From Hippasteria phrygiana (taxonomy: Eukaryota > Echinodermata > Asteroidea > Valvatida > Goniasteridae): a stretch of 64,000 nucleotides of DNA. Position numbers and translations under genes: made by a program. Below the pieces are notes generated by a model, which made no database searches, had not been told where the DNA came from, and saw nothing but the letters and a program-made list of their open reading frames with translations. This document shows positions 11,046 through 22,090 of the stretch, in pieces (position 1 is the first letter of the stretch; each line of letters begins with the position of its first letter). The stretch is from NCBI GenBank assembly GCA_037893225.1, contig JAZGUH010000555.1:1-64000 (forward strand), written 5' to 3'.

Positions 11046-13000
11046 AAAATACTCCGGAAAAGCCCTACGCTCTGTTCATTGAACAGCCATACATGTACAT
11101 GTAGCTCTCGTTTTATTTGCTTTAGTGTTTTAGGATTCTTCTTTTTGAGGGCTCTAACAATTCTGATACATTTATGATTCATCATTTGTTGTAAGATGGT
11201 GCTGTAACCCATATTTTGTGCCATTTTGGTAAAATTGAGATTTTTGAGATTTTGGCCCAAACTTTGACAAGAAATTCACACAAACAATGTGGTAGCCAAT
11301 ATTACAATGTGCAACGTACATACATCATATTCCAAAACGGACTGCAAAAATATCACCCCAAAATATGAAGAAAAAAAATAAGGCAGAATACTATAAATGC
11401 GATTTGTCCAGACAGGGTTAAAGCAAAAAAAGAACCTGTGTAACTAAACTGTAAAAGAACCTAGCATTTTTACCATTATTTGATAGTACAGTCGAGCACT
11501 GTTAATACGAGCTCCAGCGGACTATAAAGAAACCCTCGTATTATCAGTATCGCGTATTATGCATCGGCATGTCATGCCCATTTATACATGACGCACCAAC
11601 TGGGCGCCATGCACGTGTGTGTTTTTGTTATTGTACATAACGAATGTGTGCACAAAATAGGAGCCTCATCCTTTATGTCGCAAATTTACTGTTTGTAAAT
11701 TATGAATCTTACCGAGTAAAATATAATATACTGTACAATATAAAGATGAAAGGGGGAGGGGTGGGGTCACTTATTATTTTTTTCTGGCTTCACAGGTTTC
11801 CGTTCGGGACTGGGATTTTCTTTAAAATTTTATTAGGGTGGAAGAGTAGGTGTTGGGTAGGGCTGTGCGTTCACGGGTAATTTTGGATCCGGGTACCCGA
11901 ACGCCACACTGGTTCGGTTCTCGGGTACCCGAAAGTGGACCGTTCAGAAAAAAACACTGTCTAATGTACATGTAATGTCCTTGTGTGCACCGTGCGGACG
12001 CTAAGGCCCCCACAAAAATAGTTCTGCTTCCGGTTACCCGATCTACCCTAATTTTACGGCCGCGACCCTAACAATTTTATCAGCAAGTAAAAAAAAAAAT
12101 CAATATCAAAAATCAATAAAAAAAATAATCCTGTTGTATTTTCCGTCTTCACAAAATGCCTCTCAACATCATATTTACGTAAAAAATGCTTGTAATTTGT
12201 TTGCCTACTTACATTTGCTATTTTTTGAGAAGAAACCTTGTTGTTTTTACAAGTTCCCTTCGCGATTAGAAGTTCCCTTCGGTGCGTGATTTCCTATCAC
12301 CGTGGTAAAAACACGTGTGTAATGCTCAATGCAGCAATGCTGTACTGGTTCCCGCCGCGCCGCGCCGCCCACTAAAAGTGCCAAAGAAGGCATGATGGAA
12401 ATGCGGCAACCAGTCTATGCATTATGGCCGACCAACATTTAGCATAACACTGCAGAGTGCACTGCAGTTCCAGGTCAGATCTGACATCGTAAAAATGCTA
12501 AATAAACATCGATGGAGAAAGAAGATTACTGCAAGTTAAATTAATTCACAGAACCTGATCTCTCTTGTCTGTGTATGTATTTTCCGTGTTCATGAATGTA
12601 TTTCGAGGTTGTACCGCTTACTGTACTTGAAGTGATAGCGCAGCGTGTTTCCCCGACATTTCCTGCCGCAACACGAGGTTCGTCGCAGTGCATCACGCAT
12701 GCTTACCGCACGGCAGACGGACAGTGTTGGCCAGTTTCCCGTCTTTGCTGGCGTTGTATGTGCATAGTGTGGTGTGTAATGTGTATATATGCACGACCTA
12801 AATTCTCCATTATTTTAAAGAATTATCGACCGTAAATATTTTTGACATTAATTGCGGCAAGTTTTTATCACTTTTTGTGGCCATTTTTTTGTATAGCTTT
12901 CGTAGCGTAAATGGAAATAGTTCAGACTGAAATTCGCACATTCACCCAATCAATCAGGAGGCGCCGGGGTGTCGCGCCGGCCTTTGCAGCCAAGCGAAAC

Positions 13001-13157
13001 GGCCACAATGTGCTTGTGCAGTCAAGCGTAACATACACAATAATCCAACAATGGATTTAAACTGCACAAATAGCGGCAAATGGCGTCATCCGTCCTGGTG
13101 GTACTGTTTTGTTGGTTCTTTTTGTGCCATTTTGGCGTCTTCCGTACGCAAGGGGTT
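13001..13157. repeat. ATAATCCAACAATGGA family repeat
   Basis: It carries AATAATCCAACAATGGATT, AAACTGCACAAA, ATGGCGTCATCCG and ends CGTACGCAAGGGGTTAA. Related copies lie at 19275-19465 and 50946-51181, with a weaker one near 26370-26425. Confidence 0.65.
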
Positions 13158-13724
13158 AAATATTAAATCATCCACAGAGAGTACGAGTTAACCTGGGTAC
13201 GAGTTAACTAGGGTACGAGTTGACAGGGCACATGTAGTCAGACACTAAAATAATCACACACCATAAAACAAATTTCTCCAAGCAAAGCCTCCTACAAGCA
13301 AAGCCTTTTATTGTTTTTGTTTTAATGTATACCTGTAGGTAGGCCAATACGTAGAACGCTTCCCACTCCCGCTGCCCCAGTGTGTGAGCAACGTTCACTC
13401 TCTCAAGATTGCAGCGTAAACCGCAGTTCACATTCCATTGACAAACTATACTAAGCAACAAGATAGCTATAGATAAGATACAAACAGCGTTGGCCAACCA
13501 CATTATTGATACTTTCCATTCACTGCATTTTTGTTTTCAAAACACCGCCAGACGGTTCGGGTCTTTCGAGTCGGAACAGAGTTTGAAATGGATCAATTTG
13601 TCTTTATTTATTTATTCATTTATTTATTAATTTATTTATTTTTGGTAGGAAGCCTTACATTGAATTTTTCACCGTAAGTTTCGGGTACCCGAACCGGAAA
13701 AATGGAACCGGATATTGACACCGG

Positions 13725-14188
13725 CATCCGGGCATCCGGGCATCCGGGCATCCGGGCATCCGGGCATCCGGGCATCCGGGCATCCGGGCATCCGGGCATC
13801 CGGGCATCCGGGCATCCGGGCATCCGGGCATCCGGGCATCCGGGCATCCGGGCATCCGGGCATCCGGGCATCCGGGCATCCGGGCATCCGGGCATCCGGG
13901 CATCCGGGCATCCGGGCATCCGGGCATCCGGGCATCCGGGCATCCGGGCATCCGGGCATCCGGGCATCCGGGCATCCGGGCATCCGGGCATCCGGGCATC
14001 CGGGCATCCGGGCATCCGGGCATCCGGGCATCCGGGCATCCGGGCATCCGGGCATCCGGGCATCCGGGCATCCGGGCATCCGGGCATCCGGGCATCCGGG
14101 CATCCGGGCATCCGGGCATCCGGGCATCCGGGCATCCGGGCATCCGGGCATCCGGGCATCCGGGCATCCGGGCATCCGGGCATCCGGG
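13725..14188. repeat. 58-copy perfect octamer minisatellite (CATCCGGG)
   Basis: The unit CATCCGGG repeats 58 times without a visible error, preceded by ACACCGG and followed by CAACCGGGTAACCGG. Since 8 is not divisible by 3, every frame on both strands is open and cycles through an 8-residue peptide (for example MPGCPDAR), which explains the long apparent open frames. It sits just inside the right end of the hAT-like element and resembles that end's ACCCGG words, so it probably arose from them. Confidence 0.97.
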
Positions 14189-15134
14189 CAACCGGGTAAC
14201 CGGCACAGGCCTAGTGTTGGGGGAACATTACTTTTTTATGTCATTTTTTTCCGAACGGGCATAATCTCTGGTAGATGTTTTCTTGAAGAAGGTACGATAG
14301 ACATATGGTCACTTGTGAAAAAATGCCAACTTTTATTCCTTCATTGCAACTCGTCGGTGATGTCAAAAACAACGCGGTCACAAGTGAAGTAAGAAAAGCC
14401 ATGTTTCCCATTCTTTGCTAGAAATAAAAAAAACCTCTAGCGGCTTCAGCCGGCTGCAATAGATCTCGTCTTGCGGCACAACAAACGCAACATCCACTAT
14501 CCGTCTTTTATAAATCCCTAAAACATACAACTGTCGGGCAACGGAACTCCCTTTGTCAGCAGTAAAACCGCAACACCGACCGTCTGTCTTTATAAAAAAC
14601 CCTCCAGCGGCGCGAAGATGCAGCTACCAGGTGATTTTTGTTAAAACCACAGAGCGGATGAACGAGCAGATTGGCGTCAGCGTGATAATTACTGGCACCT
14701 TTCTTCTGGGTTGGGATTAAGTAAGGGGTTTTCAAAACTTACTCGTCTTAAAGATGTTGAAAATAATTTACTTTTATTCAACCAGGCCGCCAAAAAATGC
14801 TCCTCGTAACCGTCTTCTCGTATTAATGCTTCTCGTATTAAGCCAATTTTCTCCTATAGAAATGTGCACGTTTTGGTCGGGACTGACGAAATATGCTCGT
14901 GATAACCGTGTTCTCGTCCCAACTGTGCTCGTAATAATAGTGCTCGACTGTAAGCCAAGCAATTGATTGGATAGACGAATGAACCAACAAACTATCAAAT
15001 GATTGAACAAGCATCCAAATGAACTGATAAGGAAAATACATGGAAATAAAGCAGAATAAACAAATGAACATAAGGCACTTCAAAAATATTACATCAATGA
15101 TATCCCAAAAATAACGGAAAAGTATTTTACCTAC

Positions 15135-15746
15135 CCATTAAATCCATATAATCTATGCTCGGACATTGTGACACCAATTTAAAGATGCCCTCATTGGTGA
15201 CGTTATTGCACCCTGCTAATTCAATGTGCAGCAGTTCCGGACAATGTCTGGCGATCATGCTCATTCCTCGGTCTGTAAGCTGGTCGCATCCATTCAGCAT
15301 CATCCTCTCCACGGTCAGACACACGTACGGTGTCTCCTGACAAAGTCTCCGTATCAGACACTTCAATGCATTGTCAATGTTTATCTGTCTCTTGGACAGC
15401 GTGACAGACGTCCATAAGCATGGCTGCCAGGCTAGCCGCTGCCATCGCTTACAAACCTGTGAACATCGGCACAAGCGCTTGACCGTCAGGTAGGAGAATA
15501 TGTTCGTGATGACCCTGTCGGTCAGTTTATCAAAGGGGGACTCGCTTGAGGTCCGGGCCAGTTTCTTCCTCATTTTGGTCATATTGGCCTCGGTAGCATT
15601 TTGCATTTCTATGAGGGGTGTCGGACTTGTGGCTGATGAAGAAGCCCCTGAACTCGTCGCTGTACTTTTGGATTCCTGTGAGGGTGACTTGGGCGTTGCC
15701 GGAGATCCATTCTCAAGCCTCAACTTCCTGACCACTTGCAAGGAAT
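15135..15746 (-). CDS. FBXL7: FBXL7 internal exon (F-box and first LRRs)
   Basis: The exon encodes 203 complete codons plus split codons at both ends. A Ser/Thr/Pro-rich low-complexity segment comes first. The F-box follows (about 15400-15534: FDKLTDRVITNIFSYL, then LCRCSQVCKRW and LAWQPCLWTSV). Then come INIDNALKCLIRRLCQ and the first LRRs (GCDQLTDRGMSMIARHCPEL). This order and wording match FBXL7. The F-box binds SKP1 in the SCF complex. The acceptor is TTTCATTCTAG just before 15746 (minus strand) and the donor GTAGGT follows 15135; both introns are phase 1. An ATG lies upstream at 15811-15813 in the same frame, but the good acceptor between makes it an unlikely start. The upstream N-terminal exon(s) were not found. 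Confidence 0.92.
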
Positions 15747-17177
15747 CTAGAATGAAAAGATGAGAATAACTCATCAGCTCTACATGCATACGTAAACACG
15801 AGCATGATGTCATTAGGTACAGAATGCTGCATTACTTCTCTCTCACCTCTTGACTCAAAGGTTTATTACCAATTGATATTAGTTTACAGTACAATTTATT
15901 TCATCATAACTGCCGAAAGAACTTAAGGCCTCAAACATTAAAACATTACAACCACTCTGGCAAAAAGCTCTTTTTGTTCATAAATCTCCAAGAAATGACA
16001 TACACACGATAGCAATGAATAAGCCAAAACCCAATGAGTACATGTAAAGCGCATTTGAGGTTTAGTCGATTTGCCAGAATGTCGGGTCTGCGATGAAATA
16101 TTCATGAAAAGAATAGCTGAAAAAGGTGGTTTTTTTCAGTTGAAGTTGATGGATAAAACTTGCCCAAATCAAGGTCAGTGTTATGCCATGATTATTTTTG
16201 CCTTGTTTATAAAAAAAGAGGCTAAGATAAGTACATGTACCAGATCAAATAACCCGGAGGAAAAGGTCAAAACATGCATGTATTGAGGTTGGGTAAAGGC
16301 ACACCTAAAAGTATCTGACAGCTGGTAAAATTACTGCAGTTAACTCGACCTACTTTTTTATACATCTACTGTGGGGCAAGAAATATGGGCTTAACACTAA
16401 TATTTGCTGTAGCATAGTAGCTCTCATAAACAAACCTCATGCACAAGCACTGAAGCCCCTTCAGGAATGACACCATTGACTTTGAACATCACAGACCTCT
16501 CCTCAAAAAATTAACAGAAAGCAGTTTTTGAAAACTACATGTAAATGCTTTATAGTGTAGGTGGTACATCTTGAACCATTCTTAATTAACCCTAACCCCC
16601 AGGGCGTGTGGAAATTCGTATTGATATTGATGAATTCAGCAGTGTTAGGGTTTTAAAATACAGATGGTGACAGGTTGGAAAAAGCAACCCCAGAGGATGT
16701 TGTCAAATTTCTCATAAACCGGGTATTCGAGAGGCAGAACGCAGGTCCACGCTCTGGGATGCCTCCATCTAGGAAAACAGATATCCAAAATACCTTGCAA
16801 TAGGAACGGCGGATTCTTACATGTATGTTGGCCAACTGACAGCGCAGTTTAATTTGATTGGCAGGATACGGCCATGGGGTACGGGCTCTAGCTTAGAGAA
16901 TCCATGCATATCGGATCAGGTCAAGAAATACATGGCACATGTTACATGGCACATGTTACACCCAAGCAAGCGGTCCCAATTTTCTCAGACAAGATGCGAT
17001 GGTTAGCCAGCGAGGTAAGAAGGCATACATGTATGGTGGCTTTGCTCCAATCAAAGGAAACAAGATTTATCAAGCACTATATTCGATACAGAGACCTCGC
17101 CTTCTTTCTCGGTCTGTGGTGGGCCAGAGATCGTACAGCTGACTTATACAGGCACATACAGTGTATGTTTCCTCCGT
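15747..17177. other. No gene seen; probable upstream FBXL7 intron
   Basis: It should be intronic if the FBXL7 5' exons lie further right. Small features only: a duplicated ATGGCACATGTTAC near 16931-16960 and scattered TACATGTA words. The open frames here lack coding character. Confidence 0.4.
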
Positions 17178-18270
17178 CAACTTAGTTTTGCTTATTGTGC
17201 AGATCTACAGTTTACCCTTTGTGTTGTACAAGTGACGTCAGATCAGTTGGTTTTTAAGCAATGAGGGGCTTATTTGTATTTGAACAGGTATAATTGTGTT
17301 GCTTAATTGATTTGCATTAGTAGCCTTTTACAAGTAGTGATATTCATTGATTTCCTCTGTTGCTGTCACAGTTTCAGGAGATTCTTTGAAACGGGGTTTT
17401 TCAAGAATGCGAATCCCATGGAAGTGAAGCTAACGACCAACTTTAAAACCTTTCTGGCGATTACTAGTGTGAAAGTGTTTTTTTTGGTCAGATTAACGAG
17501 TTCAAACCCGGTGTAGGCTGTGCTTCAATTCTGTAGCAGCAATTGATTAATAGACCCAGCGATCCCGGTGATTTTCGAATAGAGCACAATTCAATAGCTT
17601 TTAATCATATCGACACCAATCACTATATACATATATGCCAAGAATCGATACTATCTACTTCCGACTTTACCTGACAATGTTACAAAGAAATCAATAAATA
17701 TAACTTTAAAAAAACCTTTGCACACCTGATTTTATAATGTGTGTCTTGGGATACTTCTTGTACACATATATTTCCGGGGTACATCTGACAGAAAACCCTG
17801 ATAAGAGACAATTTGAATGGTTCGTGTTATTATCAGTGATGTAGTCGAGACCATCACAAGACCCTGCAAGACCAACACAAGACCTTCAGTCTTAATTCAA
17901 GTCTTAAGCTATTCAAATGAATTGTAACAAAAACATTCCTTTGTCATGGTTTATGCCCGTTACAATGTACATGTACTTGTGCCTGTAACAAGCTGGTCTT
18001 GTGAAGGGTCTTGTGAAGGGTCTTGTGCCTGGTCTTGTGCCTGGTCTTGTGATGGTCTCGACTACATCACTGGTTGTTATAGCGTTTGTGCAGTATTTTG
18101 GCAACACGCCTAGTAGCATCCCGATTTAAGACTATCTCACAGACATTATTATCAATGGCTACGGCTGTTGAACGTAGCCTGTCAATGGCCAAATTTGAAG
18201 CCGTAACCACAAAAGACCCGATCCGGGCAACAGCTTAAACTATGCGAGTGCAGCATACCAGCCTGTGAAT
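17178..18270. repeat. Dispersed 1-kb repeat, copy B (interrupted)
   Basis: A direct copy of 1075-1910 with point differences throughout. It is interrupted at 17834-18072 by a hAT-type MITE. The repeat ends near CCTGTGAATAAA, as in copy A. Confidence 0.8.
17834..18072. mobile_element. hAT-type MITE with CAGTGATGTAGTCGAGACC ends
   Basis: Perfect TIRs start CAGTGATGTAGTCGAGACC and extend through CATCACAAGACC, 31 bp in all. The flanks GTTATTAT (17826-17833) and GTTGTTAT (18073-18080) are an 8-bp duplication with one difference. Copy A of the host repeat has GTTCTCAT then AGCATTTG here, the uninterrupted state. Internally the word GGTCTTGTG is repeated five times next to the right end and occurs inverted (CACAAGACC) near the left. 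Confidence 0.85.
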
Positions 18271-18579
18271 AAACTAAACGGATACACCCGCAATATACAT
18301 CAACATATGTGCGTGTACAATGTAGGTCGTACAAAAACCTGCGAGATCACCAATATTGATGACAGGGATTTGATTTTCAATCAGAGAATTGGCAAGACGG
18401 TTTGTGAGGGTGACTCCTCCCTAATCATCATCCCCAAGTTGGATCACGAGGAGATGGAGCCGGCAGGCGTGGTAGGCAGGATGGTGGATCTGGCCCGGGA
18501 GCACGAATACGACTTGATGGACGGCTACCTCGCCACAAGTTTTATCAGACATAATTTTAAGGCCAAGAGGGCATTCTAA
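18265..18579 (+). CDS. Possible coding exon or gene fragment, unknown function
   Basis: From about 18330 the frame reads CEITNIDDRDLIFNQRIGK, then CEGDSSLIIIPKLDHEEMEP, VVGRMVDLAREHEYDLMDG and YLATSFIRHNFKAKRAF, and stops at 18577-18579. The acidic/hydrophobic alternation and GC-rich third positions look coding, unlike neighbouring open frames. I do not recognise the family. The upstream part of the frame overlaps the end of the dispersed 1-kb repeat and is unlikely to be real, so the true beginning may be a splice acceptor near 18330. It could be a terminal exon on the plus strand, a transposon-borne fragment or a pseudogene. Confidence 0.4.
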   Translation: MNKLNGYTRNIHQHMCVYNVGRTKTCEITNIDDRDLIFNQRIGKTVCEGDSSLIIIPKLDHEEMEPAGVVGRMVDLAREHEYDLMDGYLATSFIRHNFKAKRAF

Positions 18580-19572
18580 TGTACATGTACATTGTGGCAT
18601 GGAACACTCTAAGAATAGCAACCCTTCTAGAAACAGGAAAGTAAACATTGGAAAAGGGGAAATGCGAGCAGGTTACAATTGTGCTGCTTCTTTTTAACTA
18701 CACAAGAAAAGGAGAACAAAGAAAGATCGAATACTAAACAGACAAAAACAAAACATATGGGAACAATAAGAAAGCCTTAAGCCATCTTTTAGATACGGGG
18801 CGAGATGCTTTATTACGAGAAAGGCGTAGAGATCTCGGGGGTTCGGAGTGGAGAATCGTTTCCACCCACACATGTACCTGAGATAATGTAGAAGCCAGAG
18901 CCCGAGAAGAATGCCACGATGCAAATAGTTTGCTGTTATCCTGCAAGCATGAGTGGAACACATAAAAATGTAGGGCTTCTGTGTCCTGTATGCCACACAG
19001 GAATACAATACAAATATTTTTTTTTCTGTGTTCCATGAATGGAAGTGGGATAAAAAAATTCATTTTTTAGCAAACTTGAATAACTAATGTTTTATTTTTT
19101 ACTCAAATCATGTAATGTTTTAAGATCTCCTCTAATTCAAAGTCCTACCTGAAATTCATAAATTGCCGAAAGCAGTTGTCTCAGGACAGAAATTACCGGT
19201 ACCAAAATAGTTTTAAAAACATAATGCTCATATAGTCCATTTTCTCTGTTTAGCCCCTTGAAGTCGGTTATTTATAGTGAGGTGCCAGGGCGGCCTGTGC
19301 AGCCCAGCGAAACCGACACAAGAGGTTTGTGCAGCCAAGCGTTGCATACACAATAATCCAACAATGGACTGAAACTGCAGAAAATGGCGTGTATGGACGT
19401 CATCCGGCCTGGTGGCACTGATTTCTTTTGCGGCTATAGCTGTCATCCGGCTTCAAAGGGTTACCGAGTAATTCTGGGATAAAGAGAGCGCAGTGATTAT
19501 TTCTTTTCTATTTTATTTTGCCAGTTAATGTGCACAATCCTGCATAAAAAAACATGTTATTTGTACTATTAA
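18580..19572. other. No gene seen
   Basis: AT-rich sequence. At 19275-19465 it carries a copy of the ATAATCCAACAATGGA repeat family, ending CATCCGGCTTCAAAGGGTTA. Nothing else was recognised. Confidence 0.5.
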
Positions 19573-20556
19573 AGGAAACATGATTTAGGATTTATATTGC
19601 ATTATTCCTGCTTAAAACAATAAAGTATTATCTTGACAATGATATTTTGTGTCCAGAGACAATTATTTCCCAGATTAAATATGAGAAAAAAGAAAAAAAA
19701 ATTTGAAAATGTTTGTCTGAGCTACTCCGCCCCCTGAGTGGGACCCTCATTAACATAAGTGTGTGATGTATACCGAGGCACATTACAGATTCTGCTGCAT
19801 CACGCGTATACATGCATGTGTGTACATGTACGTGTGTGTGCAGAACGGCGAAAATTCCTCGTCCAAAATCTAAGCAAAATATAGTGTTTTTCGGCCATGC
19901 CGACAAGGTGTGTGGCTGCTGGGTGCAGCAAAACAACGAAGGATGGAGTAAGCCTTCATTTATTTCCAACTGATGCGAAATATCAGAGAATTTGGACGGC
20001 GAAAGTGAAGGTGACAAGAGCTAAGTGGTCCGGCCCCAGCAGCTTTTTAGCGTTATGTAGCGACCACTTTGAGCCGTGTGTTTCGATACTGGTATTTTCA
20101 AATCCTTTGGGATGACCATTAAAATATGCTCAAGTCCACTGCCAACTTAACAAAGTTCCCAGATGTGAGTAAGGTACAGGCAAAAGCAGTTAAACAGCCC
20201 ATTCCCCGAGGAGCCTTCGCTAAAAGAGAAAAAATCAGTGTAAGTTCGATGTTAGTTGTTGCAACTTACGAAATTGCACGTGTAGACCTAGTGTGTATAC
20301 AATGTACATGCGTCATTTACGGGTCCAGACTATCGAGTCGATCCATGAATTTCGGTGCCTTGGTCTACGTCACGAACAGCGCCCTCAATTTGAGTCTTAA
20401 CAAATTCCAAAAAGGGGGGGTCAATTTTTGGGTGGCAAATAATCACACTAAAACTTCACTTAAACCAGTTTGGCTTTTAATTCACATTTAATACATATAA
20501 ATGAATTTATTTATGAAATAAAATGTGTTCCGGCCAGTTTGAGAAGCATGGTTCCT
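19573..20556 (+). mobile_element. TTAA-flanked THAP-bearing DNA transposon (Kolobok-like?)
   Basis: TTAA occurs at 19569-19572 and 20557-20560. The element starts AGGAAACATG and ends CATGGTTCCT, its inverted partner. A THAP DNA-binding domain frame lies inside. TTAA targets with short AGG-starting TIRs fit Kolobok-like or piggyBac-like elements; the THAP domain favours the former, an inference from family knowledge. A second, inverted copy lies at 23625-24527. Only the N-terminal part of a transposase is present, so it is non-autonomous. Confidence 0.7.
19897..20115 (+). pseudogene. THAP zinc-finger domain of a transposase, truncated
   Basis: The start MPTRCVAAGCSKT and later LALCSDHFEP give the THAP signature C5-x4-C10-x43-C54-x2-H57, with the conserved FP (23-24), W33 and F58 around it. 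THAP domains are C2CH zinc-coordinating DNA-binding modules found in transposases and derived host proteins. After HFEP the frame shifts. The usual AVPTIF-like box reappears in another frame as LKSTANLTKFPD (from 20126), so the frame is broken here. A possible splice donor (GTGTAAGT) follows near 20238. No catalytic domain follows. Confidence 0.8.
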
Positions 20557-21965
20557 TTAATAACACATGCAACACTGAGTTGAACATGGATCATGGTACA
20601 TGGGATAATATTCAATTGTTGCTACTTTAGATCAACCAATCAGAATAAAGGATTCAAGTTTGCTGAAAGTATAAAGTACATATATATTAAAGTACACTGT
20701 ACTTTTACAATTCTAACATTACTGACCTAATCCTGCAGTTTTACCAATTGCAAACTTCAGCATTGTTCCTTTGCAATATCTCTGGATGCTGACAACCCAG
20801 TACACGTACATCCAAAACTCCACGGGTAAAAGCTGGTCGGCAATCCACGAGAACCGCTCCACACGTACCACGGAAAGGTTACCTACATGCAGACACATGC
20901 TAAAAACTCCACCCGGTCGATTGATCCGCTAAGTTTTTACGGCATAACACTTTCGAATCCTTCAGCTATACATGTACTTCTTTCCACTGACAGTATACAA
21001 TGTATGTTCATGTATAAAAAAGATCATGAAGTCCGGGATGTGTAAACTACATGATTGCTGGAATCATATTTCAAGGTGATAAGGTGACAAAATATAAGTG
21101 ATTACTGAGGACATAGTCCAGATCTGAAGCTGCTACTTCTAGTCAGGAAGAGCAAAAGTTGGCTGTAAAAAAATTAAACTCCCCCAGAGAGCTGGAAACT
21201 ACAACTTTACACTACAGCAAAAAGACCATCGACAAACAGGCAGCTGTACCAACTGCACATTTACTGCACAACAGAGGAATAATGCAGGTGCCAACACAAA
21301 TAAAAACTAACCCTGAAGCCATGCTGGTGGAGAGAGATTATGAGCTCCAACGCCTGTTATTTTCATTGCTCAATGCTCTTGCCACCAGAGCATGCAGAGC
21401 ATGCAGGGGATACTGCCCAGAAAGGAAAAACAACACAATAGTTAGTGATTTGATGGATTGACCGAGTCTGTTCGAGTGAAAGCTAGGGAGATGACCCACA
21501 GGTCATGAAACCTAGGTCATCTCAGGTCCGACTAGAATGATATTTAAGAAAAAATATATTAACAAAAAAGTTATGTTTTTCTAAAAAGTAAGGAGCCCCA
21601 TTTTACAATGCACTTTGATTTTTAGATCCCCTCATTAAATTTGTTAGAAGTTAAAGTCTCTCATGAAATTGTTGACCTCTGGGCCAAAAGGTCACCAAAT
21701 TATGTTTTGATTCATTTTGGCTATTTGAAAACAAGTTATGTGTAATTTGTTTCATGCCTTAGCTTTCTAATAGAGCCTGGGACATGGCAATGTGGGGGAT
21801 CGCTCAATGAGGATACAACTTCCATAATATCATCAAACAAACCACAACAGAAACCGAATACATGTAGGTACTAGTAGTTGTGATACATTTTCAAAGTGAA
21901 CAAAGACTCCAGCACGGAGCAGGATACGCCTAATCATGGAGGAATTCATGGAGAAGATTCCTCCA

Positions 21966-22090
21966 TGGCCTCTACCAAGAAACATGCAGCTCAACTGGTA
22001 GATTGCAAATACAGTAATCTGGAGGTTGCAGGTTCCAATCCCGCTCCGGCCATCTTTCTTTGTTTATTTGAAAATAAAATCAAACAGGTT
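21966..22090 (+). mobile_element. tRNA-derived SINE fragment
   Basis: It has a tRNA-like A box (CAGCTCAACTGGTAGATTG) and B box (GGTTCCAATCCCGC) about 35 bases apart, then CTCCGGCCA and a TCTTTCTTTGTTTATTTGAA tail. A sister copy is at 22672-22790 with the same tail. The stems do not fold into a functional tRNA. Confidence 0.65.

Larger units (their letters stand above)
11858..14213. mobile_element. hAT-like element nested in the Tigger-like element
   Basis: An 8-bp direct duplication, GTGTTGGG, sits exactly at 11850-11857 and 14214-14221. The ends are TAGGGCTGTGCGTTCACGGG on the left and, reverse-complemented, TAGGCCTGTGCCGGTTACCC on the right. An 8-bp duplication with TAGGGCTGTGC-like termini is the hAT pattern. 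Near the ends are palindromes CGGGTACCCG (11898, 11922 and 13682 areas) and, on the right, a 464-bp octamer array. No transposase was recognised. A phrase at 12028-12072 (CTTCCGGTTACCCG, then CTAATTTTACGGCCGCGACC) recurs near 59225. Confidence 0.78.
11489..14950. mobile_element. Pogo/Tigger-like DNA transposon remnant
   Basis: The left end CAGTCGAGCACTGTTAATAC and the right end (reverse complement CAGTCGAGCACTATTATTAC) both continue into GAGC. TA dinucleotides at 11487-11488 and 14951-14952 flank the element. CAG-starting ends with a TA duplication fit pogo/Tigger. Extra CTCGTATTAA / CTCGTAATAA words occur inside the right end (14815-14940). No transposase frame was found. It lies in the FBXL7 intron and was itself hit by the hAT element at 11858-14213. 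Confidence 0.7.
5428..15134 (-). other. FBXL7: FBXL7 9.7-kb phase-1 intron
   Basis: The donor GTAGGT is on the minus strand next to the exon end at 15135, and the acceptor TGTGCAG sits at its 3' end beside 5427. Splicing joins the first base of a Gly codon to its last two bases. The intron holds a Tigger-like MITE (7955-8373), a CRE-like tandem array, related repeats at 7735-11045, and the nested Tigger-like/hAT pair at 11489-14950. I saw no other exon. The remaining stretch 5428-7600 is AT-rich with TACATGTA words and no gene; 9110-10480 has a 26-G run and C-runs and no gene. Confidence 0.85.

Noticed and set aside
13632..14392. Overlapping open frames of 165-225 residues with GIRASGHP or MPGCPDAR repeats
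   Set aside because: They are translations of a perfect 8-bp tandem array; every frame on both strands is open by arithmetic, not by selection.
15747..15813. FBXL7 start codon at 15811-15813
   Set aside because: A good splice acceptor (TTTCATTCTAG) lies between it and the conserved sequence, so this stretch is most likely intron.
21159..21461. 100-residue plus-strand frame
   Set aside because: Not recognised; lies in a repeat-rich spacer; no splice or start context that stands out.
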